DNA from: Lineolata rhizophorae
Lineage: Eukaryota; Ascomycota; Dothideomycetes; Lineolatales; Lineolataceae
NCBI GenBank assembly: GCA_010093515.1
Contig: MU001679.1
Coordinates: forward strand, 1,098,082-1,155,957
Direction of reading: 5' to 3'
Length of the DNA: 57,876 bases
The notes under the pieces are model-generated. The model saw only the letters and a list, made by a program, of their open reading frames with translations, was not told the origin of the DNA and ran no database searches. Positions 24,401-35,192 of this stretch are shown piece by piece. Each line of letters opens with the position of its first letter. Position 1 is the stretch's first letter. A program made the position numbers and the translations under genes.

Positions 24401-24712
24401 CGCGATCCGCGGCGAGATCGCGGCCGTGGAGAAGGGCGAGATGCCCAGGGAGGGCAACGTGCTGAAGATGGCGCCGCATACGATGAAGGACCTTGTTTCG
24501 GCGGAGTGGGACAGGCCGTACTCGAGGGAGCAGGCGGCGTACCCGCTGCCGTGGTTGAAGGAGAAAAAGTTTTGGCCGAGCGTGACGAGGTTGGATGACG
24601 GTATGACTTCCCTTTCTTGTAGTCTGAATTTTCTGTGGTTGACTGACATTTTGCAGCCTATGGTGACACGAACCTGTTCTGCACTTGTCCGCCGGTCGAG
24701 TCCGAGGAGTAA
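21453..24712 (+). CDS. GCV2: Glycine dehydrogenase (decarboxylating), mitochondrial P-protein
   Basis: Two exons, 21453-24600 and 24657-24712, encode 1067 aa, the usual length. The P-protein of the glycine cleavage system decarboxylates glycine with pyridoxal phosphate and passes the aminomethyl group to the lipoyl H-protein in mitochondria. Residues 1-~60 form an Arg/Ser/Ala-rich, acid-free matrix-targeting presequence. The N-terminal half begins TFPRRHIGPSPSDAEQMLKE and has the [20 protein letters not shown] block; the C-terminal half has SMIPLGSCTMKLNATTEM. The PLP lysine is Lys816 in HLNLHKTFCIPHGGGGPG. The final exon supplies the C-terminus AYGDTNLFCTCPPVESEE; unspliced reading gives a spurious tail to 24926. 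I chose the ATG at 21453 because it starts the presequence; the frame upstream has no better ATG. Confidence 0.97.
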
Positions 24713-25552
24713 GCACTTGGGCAGAGTTGGATATGGCATTGCTGGAGCATTTGAATCAGTTGACCTCGAGAAATCTGATTTGATTTATTTGATCGTTTCC
24801 TGTATCATTACTCCGCGACAAGTGGATAGCACGCAGCTAGGCGCCCCCGGGATCTTTCAACATTCAGCGTTCAAGCAAATCGGGGCACATGGAGAGCGGA
24901 TCATTTTTCGGCATGGTGAGCTTTAACAGCTCTGCGGCCATTACTCGTTTCCGGCTTATTGGTGTTGAATAAGACGAAAAATTTGGCTTGGCGGAGCCTC
25001 TCGCAGGGTCTTGACTCCAGCGAAGTGTTGGATCGTGAATATCGGGAAGTGATGCTCTGTAGGAAATGGGCTACCACTTACGAGTCAATATTACTGATCT
25101 CACCTGAAGTCTAATGAAAGGAAGGTTAGTTCATTCAATGCGCTTTATTTAAAGGATGCTGGACTCCACTCATCCGCTTTTTGTAGACACACACACATTC
25201 TAAGCTTGTAACGCCACCTTGGGGATGGGACGCGTAGCTCCCATCCAAAGCAACCCGGACCAATGGGCACCCAAATGTGTCTTATCGAGTGGCTGCAGCC
25301 GAGCGAGTTCCAAACCAGATTGTCGGGTTCGAAGTGGGAGAAATCGAGTAACCCCGCACTCGGCGGACTCTGATAGGTTGGCTGGGCGTGGGCCGCTGCG
25401 GATACTGATGGAAGTCCGCGAACTACTACATAATACTCACCAACCCCCAGAATTGACGTAGGACAGTCGACTGATGGAAAGCAGTCTCTTCAAAAAGCAG
25501 GAAACAGACTTTTGTGGGTTCCTCAAGTTGATACCGCATAATAGCTCTCGAA
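24713..25552. other. Intergenic between GCV2 and the O-methyltransferase
   Basis: No gene seen. A TTTATTTAAAGG TATA-like stretch lies near 25143-25154, about 400 bases before the next ATG. Confidence 0.35.
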
Positions 25553-27026
25553 ATGAACCAGATCACCGCTCCCAGTTCGCCGGACCAAGTCAATGGTCTG
25601 ATAAATGAAATTTCGGACCAAGGCCGGGCATTTGCAGGAAACGAAGCCGGAGCGAGAGAGACCTTGCTTGCCAAAGCACAGGCCCTCGTCGCTGCTATTG
25701 AGAGCCCCATGGATAGAATCCTCTCGATCTCGTACCGAGGTGTTAGTGATCGCTATGAAGCCTTCGGTATCTCAATCCGTCAATTTGCTGATAGTCTAGA
25801 TCTAATTCTGGGAGTGGCTAGCCTGCCGAATTTGCTGCCGCTAGGATCGCCATTGATCTTGGTATATTCGATACTCTCACGAAAAATGGGGGAGCGACGA
25901 TGTCGGCTGCGGAATTGTCGGCCGGGACAGGTGCAGACCGTGTGTTTGTGCTGCGCGTCTTGAGGCAACTTGCTGCTTCTGGACTTATCAAACAGAGCGG
26001 GCCGGATGCTTGGGTCCCGAGCACGCTCACTTATTTTCTAGCCATGCCAAAGTACCGGGATACGATTCAATTCACGTTAGTGCCATCCATCACGGCGGGA
26101 AAGTCTCCGGGGGCGCTATTCCTAGAGGCGTATACTTGAGTCTAAATAATATGTTCCAGGCTCATCATACTGATTGCCACAATACAACAGCTTTGATCTA
26201 CCTGGCAGAGCAATAGCTCGTCTCCCGGCGTACGTGGCATCCACGGGCTACAAGAACCCCTCCGACCCCATGGACGGCCCCTTCCAATTCGCCATCGGCG
26301 AGAAGAAGCACGGCTGGCAGTACGCCCGCGAGCGGCCCCAGCTTATGGCCGCCCTGCAGAACCATATGGCGGGGCTCCGCGACGCCCGGCCGCGCTGGAC
26401 GGACCCAGGGTTCTACCCATTTGCCGAGCGTCTCGAGGAAGGCATCAAGCTGGACGGAGACGCCGGCGCAGTCGTGGATGTCGGCGGCGGCATGGGGCAT
26501 GATTTGGAGGCGGTGATGGCAGCGAGGCCGCGGTTTCCGGGGAAGCTGGTCCTGCAGGAGCTGCCGCAGGTGGTAGCGCGCTGCAAGGACAACGGGAAGT
26601 TCGAGGCAATGGAGCACGACTTCTATAAGCCGCAGCCGGTCAAAGGTGAGTCTAATCGAGCGGCGATGCATCCATGAGTGTGGACTTACCTGCATGCTCA
26701 TGGCGCTAGGTGCGAGAGCGTACTTGCTCCACAGCATCCTACACGGCTGCTCCGACGAGCAGTGCAAGGTGGTTCTCAGCCACCTGCGCGATGCGATGGA
26801 GCCGGGATATTCCAGACTTCTGGTCGACGAGCTGGTCGTCCCAGAGATGGCGGCATCGTGGAAGGTGACGTCGATGGACTTGTACGTCATGGCGCTTTCA
26901 TCGAATGGAGAACGCACTGAGGCGCAGTATCGACAGCTGCTGGAAACGGCGGGGTTGGAAGTGACGGGGATATTTGAGTCTGTGGATCCGGATGGGGAAA
27001 GGGTCATTGAAGCAATGCGCGTGTGA
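25553..27026 (+). CDS. Fungal SAM-dependent O-methyltransferase (COMT/OmtA-like)
   Basis: Four exons: 25553-25741, 25822-26075, 26191-26645 and 26710-27026, giving 404 aa. An N-terminal winged-helix dimerisation domain (PAEFAAARIAIDLGIFDTLT, GADRVFVLRVLRQLAASGLI) is followed by a Rossmann methyltransferase domain. The SAM site is VVDVGGGMGHDLEAVM and the later strand is LLVDELVVPE. These enzymes methylate hydroxyl groups of polyketides or aromatics. The usual catalytic HD pair in LHDWPDE is LHGCSDEQC here: the histidine is present but Asp is replaced by Gly. Intron 1 uses a GTTAGT donor (25742), chosen because it is the option that joins SYRG to PAEFAA in phase; an alternative donor three bases upstream does not fit. 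No polyketide synthase or NRPS lies within the window, so a cluster role is unsupported. Confidence 0.87.
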
Positions 27027-27835
27027 TTCTGCTTCGCATTGACTTGATATGACAAAAATTTGTTGTGCACCACGCGGAACGGCGAATGTCCGTTTCTTAC
27101 GCTATCAAACCCACTTTCTGGATGGAGCTGCAGCTTCATATTCATAGACACAATGTGCACTACCAATAATTCAACTATTGCCCGATTACATAATTGATTC
27201 GTGGCTTGTATTTGTTCATAATAGATAACTTAAATCAACATAAACAAATATCTAGCAGCCTCATAAATCGGTATGTAATCAGAGATATAGCATAAAGGTG
27301 AGGATTGTTGTGGGCCAAAGCAGTAGCTCAAAACGTGCAAGATTTGCAGCATAAACTCACTTTTTAGTAAGGTAGATATAAAGCCTACAAACAAACAAGC
27401 TTTGGGTTCAGTGGTGGAACTGTGTGCAAATACTTGCTGTGACCGCAAATTCAAGAAATACATGTCCTTGCTCGGAGTAGGTTTCCAGGGACATGAGGCT
27501 GTCACCAGACCCACCTATAGCTAGCCGCCCCTGGTCGCCACTAGTTAGAGCAGAAATGTGGCCCGCCTCTAATTGACCATTATGTGTATCCTAGAACGTA
27601 TCACGTGAATGGACGAGCGCTAATAGAGGAATATTAAACGCTAAAATCCTTCACCATTCACATCTGAATGCATTGGTGAAGCCATAGTGCCCATTCAGCA
27701 CCCGGCCAAGTCATTCAGACTTTTTGTGATGCCCTACATTTACATCTACCGTCTGCATAATTTGGTAACTCAGGACACTCTACATTCCTACAATCCCCAA
27801 CATTTACGCATCCGACTCGATTTTGTAGCGAGGAA
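27027..27835. other. Intergenic, AT-rich
   Basis: No gene recognised; only short frames without resemblance to known families. Confidence 0.4.
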
Positions 27836-29136
27836 ATGCTGGCGGTACTTCATCCAGATCCGGTCGAGCAGGCTCCCGAGTGGGAGGTCCAGCGAGCTCA
27901 GAAGTTAGTTTCCCTCTTTTGGGCGAAATGCATTGTTGCAACCAGCATCGTCGCGTTGCGCTTCTATTCACGCCGCTTGATGCGAGCGACTGGCGCGGAC
28001 GATTGGATCATGCTCTTCACGATGGCAAGTTAAAGCAAACCAGAGACCGTGAGAAGAACGATACTAACGTTCATTCCCAGGTTCTCTTCTGCGTGCTCAC
28101 GTGCATGATCACGTACTACGTCGCCATAGGCGGATGCTTGCACATGAAATATCTGACTCTTCAGCAAGGTGTCGAGGCTGTGCAATTCAATTGGATAACG
28201 CAGCCGGTCGCCATCATTCAATTCGGGACCGGGAAGGCGTCCGTCGGAATGTTGATCCTCCGTCTTCTACCACGAACAGCCCTGAAGAAAAGATGGTTCA
28301 TTTACTTCTGCATCGTCTCTGGCTTGATCGTTAACTCGCTCTGCTGCGTGTTCACCTTTGTCCAGTGTAACCCGGTCGAAGGCCTCTGGGATCCCAAGGT
28401 GCCGGCAAACTGCTGGAAGCCTGACTCGCAAGCGGCATTTGCCATGTTTTCTGGTGGTGAGCATCGAAATATCAACTTCACTAGTTTGCAGAACATCACT
28501 GCTAACCTGGACAACTCAGCCTGGAACGTTGCGCTAGACGTCATCTTCGCGTTGTTCCCGATAGCAATCGTATATAAAGTGAAGATAAGCCTTAGACAAA
28601 AGCTGGGGCTATGCGCCATTCTGGGCCTGGGATTGCTGTGAGATTAGAGCGGACTCAACTTGAGGCTCTGGCTAATGCGAGTAATAGGGCTGCCGTCTTC
28701 GCTAGCATCAAGATCGTTCACCTGAAAGGACTGACCGAGCGCTCAGACTTGAATTGTAAGTTTCTCTCGCCGAGCCAGAAAGGGGCGATTCTGACGTACA
28801 ACAGTCGAAACATACAATCTATGGGTCTGGACTGGGGCCGAGATCTTCATTATCATTGTCACAGCGAGCGCACCACCACTCAAGCCGCTCGTCATACGCT
28901 GGGCCGATTGCTTCCGTCGCCGGATGGGCTGGGATACGAAGACCCGAGGTGCCAGCTCCAGCCAGGAGAGTCAGCAACGAGAAATGGCACTCAGAGAAGG
29001 CTGGCGCGAGCCTGGCATGGGCCATTTAGCTCACTTGGAAGCGGGGCAGCGCGCAAATGGGTCTGTTATTGACGGACAAAATGAAGGCGAGATCCGGAAG
29101 ACGGTGGAGTTTGATGTCATGGTTGGTCCAAGGTAG
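27836..29136 (+). CDS. Fungal-rhodopsin-domain (SAT4/PTH11-like) seven-TM protein
   Basis: Five exons: 27836-28024, 28081-28456, 28520-28637, 28688-28755 and 28805-29136, giving 360 aa. Hydrophobic helices begin at LVSLFWAKCIVATSIVALRF, with the family's RFYSRR-x-GADDWIMLF motif after the first helix. Later helices are VLFCVLTCMITYYVAIGGC, an IIQFGTGKASVGMLILRLLP helix, a WFIYFCIVSGLIVNSLCCVF helix, AWNVALDVIFALFPIAIVYK, a KLGLCAILGLGLL helix and AEIFIIIVTASAPPLKPLV. The QCNPVEGLWDP loop is diagnostic of the family. The C-terminal ~80 residues are hydrophilic and cytoplasmic. Members are orphan membrane proteins, some linked to signalling or host sensing; the ligand is unknown. Intron 1 has a GC donor (GCAAGT at 28025), the same hexamer as in NOT1. 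It lies 0.8 kb downstream of the O-methyltransferase on the same strand. Confidence 0.88.
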
Positions 29137-29732
29137 AGTTTAACATGAAAGTAAAGAAGTTCTGAGGTCGAGAATTGGGGACGTAGTCTGGACATCGCAT
29201 GAATGGTTGCGCGTCAGAGTGCAAGTCGGCCTAGGACGGTGTTGATGCACCGGTTAACTTTATTTAAAACTAGGCGAATCTGTTATTGAAGTTTGGGTGA
29301 GGCTTTGTTGATTGATATCAGTAGTCCGCGAAATGCCTTCAGAAATGATTGCTGTTGGGTTTTAGTGATGGGGTGGCGCCACGAAGTTGAAGTTGTGTCG
29401 TTCCTGACAAGGGAAGGTCATCGCCACAGACTAACCACATGTAGCAATGGCGTCAGGCTAGTGAACGTGGCGTTGACACGCGCCAGGCAACACCAGGGCC
29501 GCCTCGCGAACCTTCCAGGACGATATCTAATCGCCAGTAATTGTCAGCATCGCGAAGACCGAGAGTTAATCAGGGGCCCGTCATCCGTGCTATCCCTTTC
29601 TTCTTTTTCTTTCACATTTACTTAGTTTCCCGCAGAGGCGCCTAGAAAAGTTTCTTTGTACTGGAGACCTGTTGCCTTTGCTGAACATATTTGTCGTGCC
29701 GCGCTTCTGCCGGCCTTGGCGTTTCGGGCATC
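29137..29732. other. Intergenic; 5' region of the Ufd1-like gene
   Basis: No gene. A pyrimidine-rich tract (29590-29625, TTTCTTCTTTTTCTTTC) precedes the next start codon. An in-frame non-ATG extension from 29691 exists but the first ATG is at 29733. Confidence 0.4.
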
Positions 29733-32096
29733 ATGTCTTCCCCGACCAACGCACCGCCGCCACTTACCTGGACCTCCCAGTTCTCAGTAGCATCTTCGTC
29801 GCGTGGCGCGCAACTCTCGGGCGACAAAATCGTCCTACCCCACTCGACCTTGGAACAACTCCTTTCAGCTGCGCCAGTAACTTCTCCAGAATACTCATCA
29901 TCAAGGTCCTTTGAACCGTTCAACCCGTTTGTACGTGACACTGAGCGCTTTGGGTCGGGAAATCAGATACAACAGCCGCAACTTCCACACCCACTGACGT
30001 TCCGACTTGTCAATCCGGACAACGGGCGCGTTGTGTATGCAGGTATCCGGGAGTTTTCGGCTGAAGAAGGAGAGATTGTGCTTAGTCAGTTTCTGAGAGG
30101 TTCCCTTGGGGTAGAGGATGAAAATGAAGAGAAGAGGGACTCCGGGAAAGCCGGACATGACCAAAGCAACGATATTATGACTAGCGGCGTGAACGATTTT
30201 GGCATTTCGAAAGCGGCGCAGATGATCACGGTCCACGCGAAGCAGTTACCTAAAGGAAAGTATGCTAGACTTCGACCGCTCGAGGCTGGGTACGATCCGG
30301 AGGACTGGAAATCACTGTTAGAACAGCATCTGCGGAGGAACTTCACGACCTTAACGAATCGCGAGGTTCTTGTTGTTCCGGGTGGACATGGAATCGGTGG
30401 AAACAATGAGGAATTCCGATTCCTCGTAGATGGTCTTAAGCCTGAGGGAGATGGCATTTGTGTCGTGGACACTGATCTAGAGGTCGACATAGAAGCTCTT
30501 AACGAAGAGCAGGCTCGCGAAACGCTCAAGAAGATTGCCGCGAAGGCACATCGACCACGGGGAACCGTCGAAGGTAGCTCTTCCGGAGGTTCTCTAGATT
30601 TGTTCCGTCCGGCTGAAGGTCAGGTTGTGGGGGGAGAGTATGTCGATTATGAACTCGCGTCGTGGGATCGATCACAGGGGCTCGAGGTGGAGCTCACAAA
30701 GGTGAACGAGGAACAAGAACTGGATATCTTCCTCAGTCCATTTGGTTCCCGGCAAAGAGTAAAGCCACGGTTGGACGAACATGTCTTCGCGGAGGTGTCA
30801 AGCGAAAGTCCTAAGAGAATACGTCTCCGATCGACGAATGCTGAACTGGACCACGCGGAGACGATATGGATATCTGTTTACGCGTTCCCGAGTAACGAAT
30901 CCGCGGAAGCCTTAGTAGTGCCCCGAAAATTTACTTTGCGAGTCCGCCCTATGGATACGGACGTTGTTGGTAGCGCGTCTGAAGGAAATCCAGAAACTGC
31001 ACCACCAAATCCTAGCGACGTCCAATGTAAGAATTGCTTGCAATGGGTTCCCCAAGGCAGACTTTTTCTCCATGAGAACTTCTGTCTCCGCAATAACATT
31101 TTGTGTCCAAAATGCCTTCGAGTTTTCCAGAAGCGATCCGAGGCTTGGGAAAGCCACTGGCATTGCCAGTACGACGGTGCCTTTGGCAGCACACCTCTAA
31201 GCCGGACCAAGCACGACTACTACACCCATACCGAGCAAACTTGTCCCTCCTGCTCCCGCTCTTTCTCCTCAATGTTCCGACTTGCCGCGCACAAGACCAC
31301 CGTGTGCCCTTCCAAGCTCATCCTCTGCCAATTCTGCCACCTCCAGGTCCCGCAGGAGGGCGATCCAGACGTGCCGAATGCGGAGGCGCTACTCTCAGGC
31401 CTCACGCCCCACGAGCTTGCCGATGGTGCCCGCACAACCGAGTGCCACCTTTGCGACAAGATCGTCCGGATGCGCGATATGGCCACACATCTCAAGCATC
31501 ATGACCTAGAACGGTTTTCTCGTCCGTCGCCGCGGCTCTGTCGCAATGTCAACTGTGGTCGCACGCTTGATGGTGCCAGTAAAAGCGGCGATACTCGTGC
31601 GGGAACACGGCGCGGCCAGGGACCGGGAAACGATATCGGTTTGTGTAGTGTTTGTTTTGGCCCGTTGTATGTAAGCATGTACGATCCGGATGGGAGGGCG
31701 CTCCGGCGTCGTGTGGAGCGGCGCTATTTGACGCAACTTCTGACTGGGTGTGGGAAGGGTTGGTGTTTGAATGAGTATTGTCGGAAGGGGAGGGAGAATG
31801 CCGGCATTGGTAATGCGGCGGTTGCGACGAGGGATGCCCTGCCAATGATCAGGCCGTTCTTGGATGCCTTGAACACAACTGAAGGTCATGTGACGCCACT
31901 GCACTTTTGCGTGGACGAGGCGAATCAGAAAAGGAGAAATCTGGCTTCGATGATGGCAGCGGAGAAAGGCATGGCAGGGAAAGGTGGGTATGATATAGAG
32001 TGGTGCGTCGCAGCGCTTGAGGCAGAGGGAGGTGATTTAGACAACGCATGGCAGTGGCTAAAAAATTGGGCACCGGAGAGGGCAGAGACGCATTAA
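29733..32096 (+). CDS. Ufd1-like protein with multiple zinc fingers and a C-terminal UBA-like helix
   Basis: Single exon, 787 aa. The N-terminal ~280 residues resemble the UFD1 ubiquitin-binding fold: LSGDKIVLPHSTLEQLL, a LTFRLVNPDNGRVVYAGIRE strand region and YARLRPLEAGYDPEDWKSLL-EQHLRRNFTTLT, the last being the hallmark UFD1 segment. A Cys/His-rich part at about 430-700 contains CKNC...C, CPKC-x12-H-x3-C, CPSCSRSFSSMFRLAAHKTT, CQFC, CHLCDKIV and CSVC units, i.e. several TRAF-/C2H2-type fingers. The last ~50 residues (YDIEWCVAALEAEGGDLDNA-WQWLKNW) look like a UBA helix bundle. UFD1 works with NPL4 and CDC48 to extract ubiquitylated proteins; this longer zinc-finger variant is a fungal-type relative whose own role is less clear. 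ATG 29733 is the first true ATG in the frame. Confidence 0.88.
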   Translation: MSSPTNAPPPLTWTSQFSVASSSRGAQLSGDKIVLPHSTLEQLLSAAPVTSPEYSSSRSFEPFNPFVRDTERFGSGNQIQQPQLPHPLTFRLVNPDNGRVVYAGIREFSAEEGEIVLSQFLRGSLGVEDENEEKRDSGKAGHDQSNDIMTSGVNDFGISKAAQMITVHAKQLPKGKYARLRPLEAGYDPEDWKSLLEQHLRRNFTTLTNREVLVVPGGHGIGGNNEEFRFLVDGLKPEGDGICVVDTDLEVDIEALNEEQARETLKKIAAKAHRPRGTVEGSSSGGSLDLFRPAEGQVVGGEYVDYELASWDRSQGLEVELTKVNEEQELDIFLSPFGSRQRVKPRLDEHVFAEVSSESPKRIRLRSTNAELDHAETIWISVYAFPSNESAEALVVPRKFTLRVRPMDTDVVGSASEGNPETAPPNPSDVQCKNCLQWVPQGRLFLHENFCLRNNILCPKCLRVFQKRSEAWESHWHCQYDGAFGSTPLSRTKHDYYTHTEQTCPSCSRSFSSMFRLAAHKTTVCPSKLILCQFCHLQVPQEGDPDVPNAEALLSGLTPHELADGARTTECHLCDKIVRMRDMATHLKHHDLERFSRPSPRLCRNVNCGRTLDGASKSGDTRAGTRRGQGPGNDIGLCSVCFGPLYVSMYDPDGRALRRRVERRYLTQLLTGCGKGWCLNEYCRKGRENAGIGNAAVATRDALPMIRPFLDALNTTEGHVTPLHFCVDEANQKRRNLASMMAAEKGMAGKGGYDIEWCVAALEAEGGDLDNAWQWLKNWAPERAETH

Positions 32097-32530
32097 GCGA
32101 AGCCATCACATATTTGAATTTTTGTAATGATTTGCTAGAATTTAGATCATCTAGTCTTGTGGATTTCTAGACTGTTATTTTGCGTGTTATTCACCTTGAC
32201 AACGGTATTTAGATATATATGATATGAATCAGGAAAGATCAATTCACTTCCATATTTGAATCATACAAGTAGATGTATAAGATATCTAACTGCTGTAGTT
32301 CGAAAAATAACTGTACATGAGCTTTGGTGATGTTCTGCAGCAAACGTCATCACCGAGCAGGTTGTCTCGTCGTTGCCATAGCATGCTTAACACCGTGAAC
32401 AGTTTCACGCACATATTTACGACCGTTTTCCAAACAGTATCTCCGTACATCAGCAACCACACGCTATATCATCCTCAAGTTATATTCCTATTGAGCACTA
32501 CAGCTCCTCCAGTTGCAGCTATCTATCAAC
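32097..32530. other. Intergenic, AT-rich 3'/5' flank
   Basis: Short spacer between two plus-strand genes. AT-rich after the Ufd1-like stop, then likely 5' leader of the next gene. Nothing else seen. Confidence 0.4.
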
Positions 32531-33601
32531 ATGGAGCTACCACTTGCCATGCGTCGGTTCGGCACACGCATGGTCCTCGGTACGGAAACTCTTCTGGCCT
32601 TTCAGAGTGATTTCAACCTCTCTGAGCTATCTAACGCGATCCTCCTGTACTCCGCACCTATTAATGAAGAGCGGGGACGCTATTATATCGAAATCAGTGT
32701 AAGCCGTCCTCAATCAGCCACAGAGCCCGATTTTCCCAACGAGGGAGGTCCGCTGGAGCGACTAGAAGTGGCAACTGCGGGCGCAGCATACTTCAAGATC
32801 GACCCGATCGTCATTGTGGACAAAGACCGCAAACCAATCGGTCACTACCGACTGCTCAAGGAGATTGCGCACGAACATTGGATCGATCGTTTCGCTAACG
32901 TCACCGGCGAGCGACCCGATTTAAACGTCCAGAAATCGCACGTGATGCTACATAAAAGCGGCGACCTAATCTTCCGTGGCGAAATGGACCGACATTACAT
33001 GAATGAGTATCTGGGCATAGACCCGCGAGATGATGCCTTCTGGGAGGAAGTGTGGCAAGGGCTACTACTGGAAAGCACAGGCGACGACAAGGTCATGTAC
33101 TCCATTGTGTTGAGATGCGACGTTGAACACCCCCCGACAAACGGCAGGGCAAAAGGATTGGTGATTCGGACGGGCAATTGGTGTGCCGGAATGTTGAAGG
33201 TTGGGGACAAGATGACAATCGAATTGTGGTATTTCCCACAAAGCAAGAACTGTGCGACCGTCAGCAACAATTTGGGCCCAAAAGATGCATTTTATGGGGC
33301 GGTTCCCCAACAGCAAGATAATCAAACGTGGAACAATACTGCGCAAGGCAACACGCACAATCCACGTATGCCTAGTCCATCGAATGGAAGCACACCGCTG
33401 GCGGGAAAGTGGACCCGACTTATGCGTGTTGGAGATTTCTTTGTTCCTTGCGCTGTGGCCTTTCGCGGGGCACAAGTTCAACTGGGGAGTAAAGTCGTCC
33501 ATGGCGATTTTGAGTGGGAGTGTGTTGAGAAGTGGCAGTGGGATGGCCAGCAGGATGAGGACGGCAATAGAATGCCGTTCATTAGTGCTGGGAGGATCTA
33601 A
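32531..33601 (+). CDS. Conserved-looking protein of unknown family, 356 aa
   Basis: Single-exon frame of 357 codons with ATG at 32531 (the frame extends 18 bases further upstream without an ATG). I do not recognise a domain. The protein is soluble, with no signal peptide or membrane helix, and is rich in aromatic and charged residues: Trp-containing segments such as EHWIDRFANV, DAFWEEVWQGLL, LVIRTGNWCAGML and IELWYFPQSK. It alternates predicted beta strands (YYIEISVSRP, AAYFKIDPIVIVDKDRKPIG) with helices. A low-complexity Gln/Asn/Ser/Pro loop lies at about 255-290, and the C-terminus (FEWECVEKWQWDGQ) is acidic. The long open frame, normal composition and good spacing to the neighbouring gene argue for a real gene. 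A lineage-restricted protein is possible. Confidence 0.7.
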   Translation: MELPLAMRRFGTRMVLGTETLLAFQSDFNLSELSNAILLYSAPINEERGRYYIEISVSRPQSATEPDFPNEGGPLERLEVATAGAAYFKIDPIVIVDKDRKPIGHYRLLKEIAHEHWIDRFANVTGERPDLNVQKSHVMLHKSGDLIFRGEMDRHYMNEYLGIDPRDDAFWEEVWQGLLLESTGDDKVMYSIVLRCDVEHPPTNGRAKGLVIRTGNWCAGMLKVGDKMTIELWYFPQSKNCATVSNNLGPKDAFYGAVPQQQDNQTWNNTAQGNTHNPRMPSPSNGSTPLAGKWTRLMRVGDFFVPCAVAFRGAQVQLGSKVVHGDFEWECVEKWQWDGQQDEDGNRMPFISAGRI

Positions 33602-35177
33602 CTGATGGTTATAGCCCACGGCCTAAAACGAGATTTGACCAGGTGTTTGCCTCTGCGCTTGAGCCTTGAGGTATGGTGAGGGGTGAGGGGCCTGTAAATC
33701 GGAGCAAAACCATAGCATGGACCATATACAATCCAATTGAGTACTTTTGCATTTCTAAACTCGAGCTATCTTGCGTCACTGATAGATTTGCATAATGGTG
33801 TGGAGATAATATGACAATTTCATAAAGGGAAGAATAGATATGGTGCTTTAACGCTTCACTCTGCGCAAGGCTTGTTACTGGAATGAAAATTAAAATAAAT
33901 CCTTCGACATTAGGGGCTATCTAATCAGGCTGACTTCTGCCGCAAAAAAAGAGAAGGAGGCGAGATGGAGGCACATCCTGAAGTCTGAGTTGTGCTTCCC
34001 CCCCAATAAGCTTCTGTTTGTCCAATCTATAGGCTATGACTTGTCCCATAGTTTCTTCTGGAGCCGTTATGGATATGTGCGCTGTATGTTCTTGTTCAGA
34101 AACCTTCTCAGGGCCTGGCTGATGAGGCATTAGCAAGTTTTCCTTCAAATTATCCTGCTCCTTTAAGAACCTTTTCGCACAATGACCCACTTGATGCCCA
34201 AATATCTCTCCAGCAATTCCTGCAACTCCTCACCGGCCTAATTGTTTCGCTTAAACCATTTGACAGGGAGTATTAGTTCTGTGGGTCGTTTAGGAAAGTT
34301 GAACTGATCTATAAACCTCACTATCCCCTCAAAAAAGTGAATCCAGTAGAAATTGGAAGGGCAAGCAATCTTCGGGCGGTCAACGTTAAGACTTCCACGT
34401 TTCGAAACCTCACAGGGCGATAGGTGCCACCAAAACTACCTAAAAGGAATATCTCCAAGGGATCATGCATCCCCTTTGTCCATTTAAATGGAATCCTTTC
34501 CTGAATATGTCTCCAGATTTTTGGCTTTGAGCAAGGTGCGTCACTGTCATCTCGCTAAGGCTACGACATCGATATTCTTAACCAAGAGACGCTTTCTAGA
34601 AGGATCTGTTTTAAATTGCCAGTAAAATATCGCATAATATACCTAGAGAGGTATCTGTAGCGTCCTGTAAGCCTGCTGCCGCTTAAGTCGAGTGTAGTCA
34701 GCGTTGGAAATGCCGACCGAAAAATAACTCAGCAGACTCGAATCCATTTCTGTTCCATCTATAGAGCTGTGGAGGTCGGCACGCAAATGAGGAGAGGTTT
34801 AGAGTTCTAGAATAAATCTGCCTGTTTGGTAAAACTGGATATAAATTAGGTGTCGGACAACCTGCATAGCGCAAGTATTCTTGAGATCCCTCAGCTCTCT
34901 CGGTGCTAAAGTTACAGCGAGGTGCGACCTTGCGTGCTACTCTAAAATACGATTCTTGGCGTGAATTTGAGTTCCCTCGTGCTTGGAATATATTAGATAT
35001 TACGGTTTTTGGTACGGCGTTGTGTCTTATACTCCTTACGCCGGCATATATGGTATACAATCTCACGGTCCTTAATATAATGTTGATCTGCATAGTGTTA
35101 AGCTGTATATTAGGTACGCGGGCTGTTCTAGGAAGCCTTACGAGCGAGAGAGCAGACGTATAGAGGTGGACTAGGTT

Positions 35178-35192
35178 GGGGGGGGGGGGGGG
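35178..35192. repeat. G15 homopolymer
   Basis: Fifteen consecutive G on the plus strand. Such runs are unstable, can fold into G-quadruplex and are prone to sequencing or assembly errors. Confidence 0.95.

Noticed and set aside
25553-29136. Secondary-metabolite cluster around the O-methyltransferase
   Set aside because: Only a methyltransferase and a rhodopsin-domain protein are adjacent; no synthase, P450, transporter or regulator is visible nearby.
29691-29732. N-terminal extension of the Ufd1-like protein
   Set aside because: The extension begins with TTG, not ATG; the first ATG is at 29733 and gives a family-like N-terminus.
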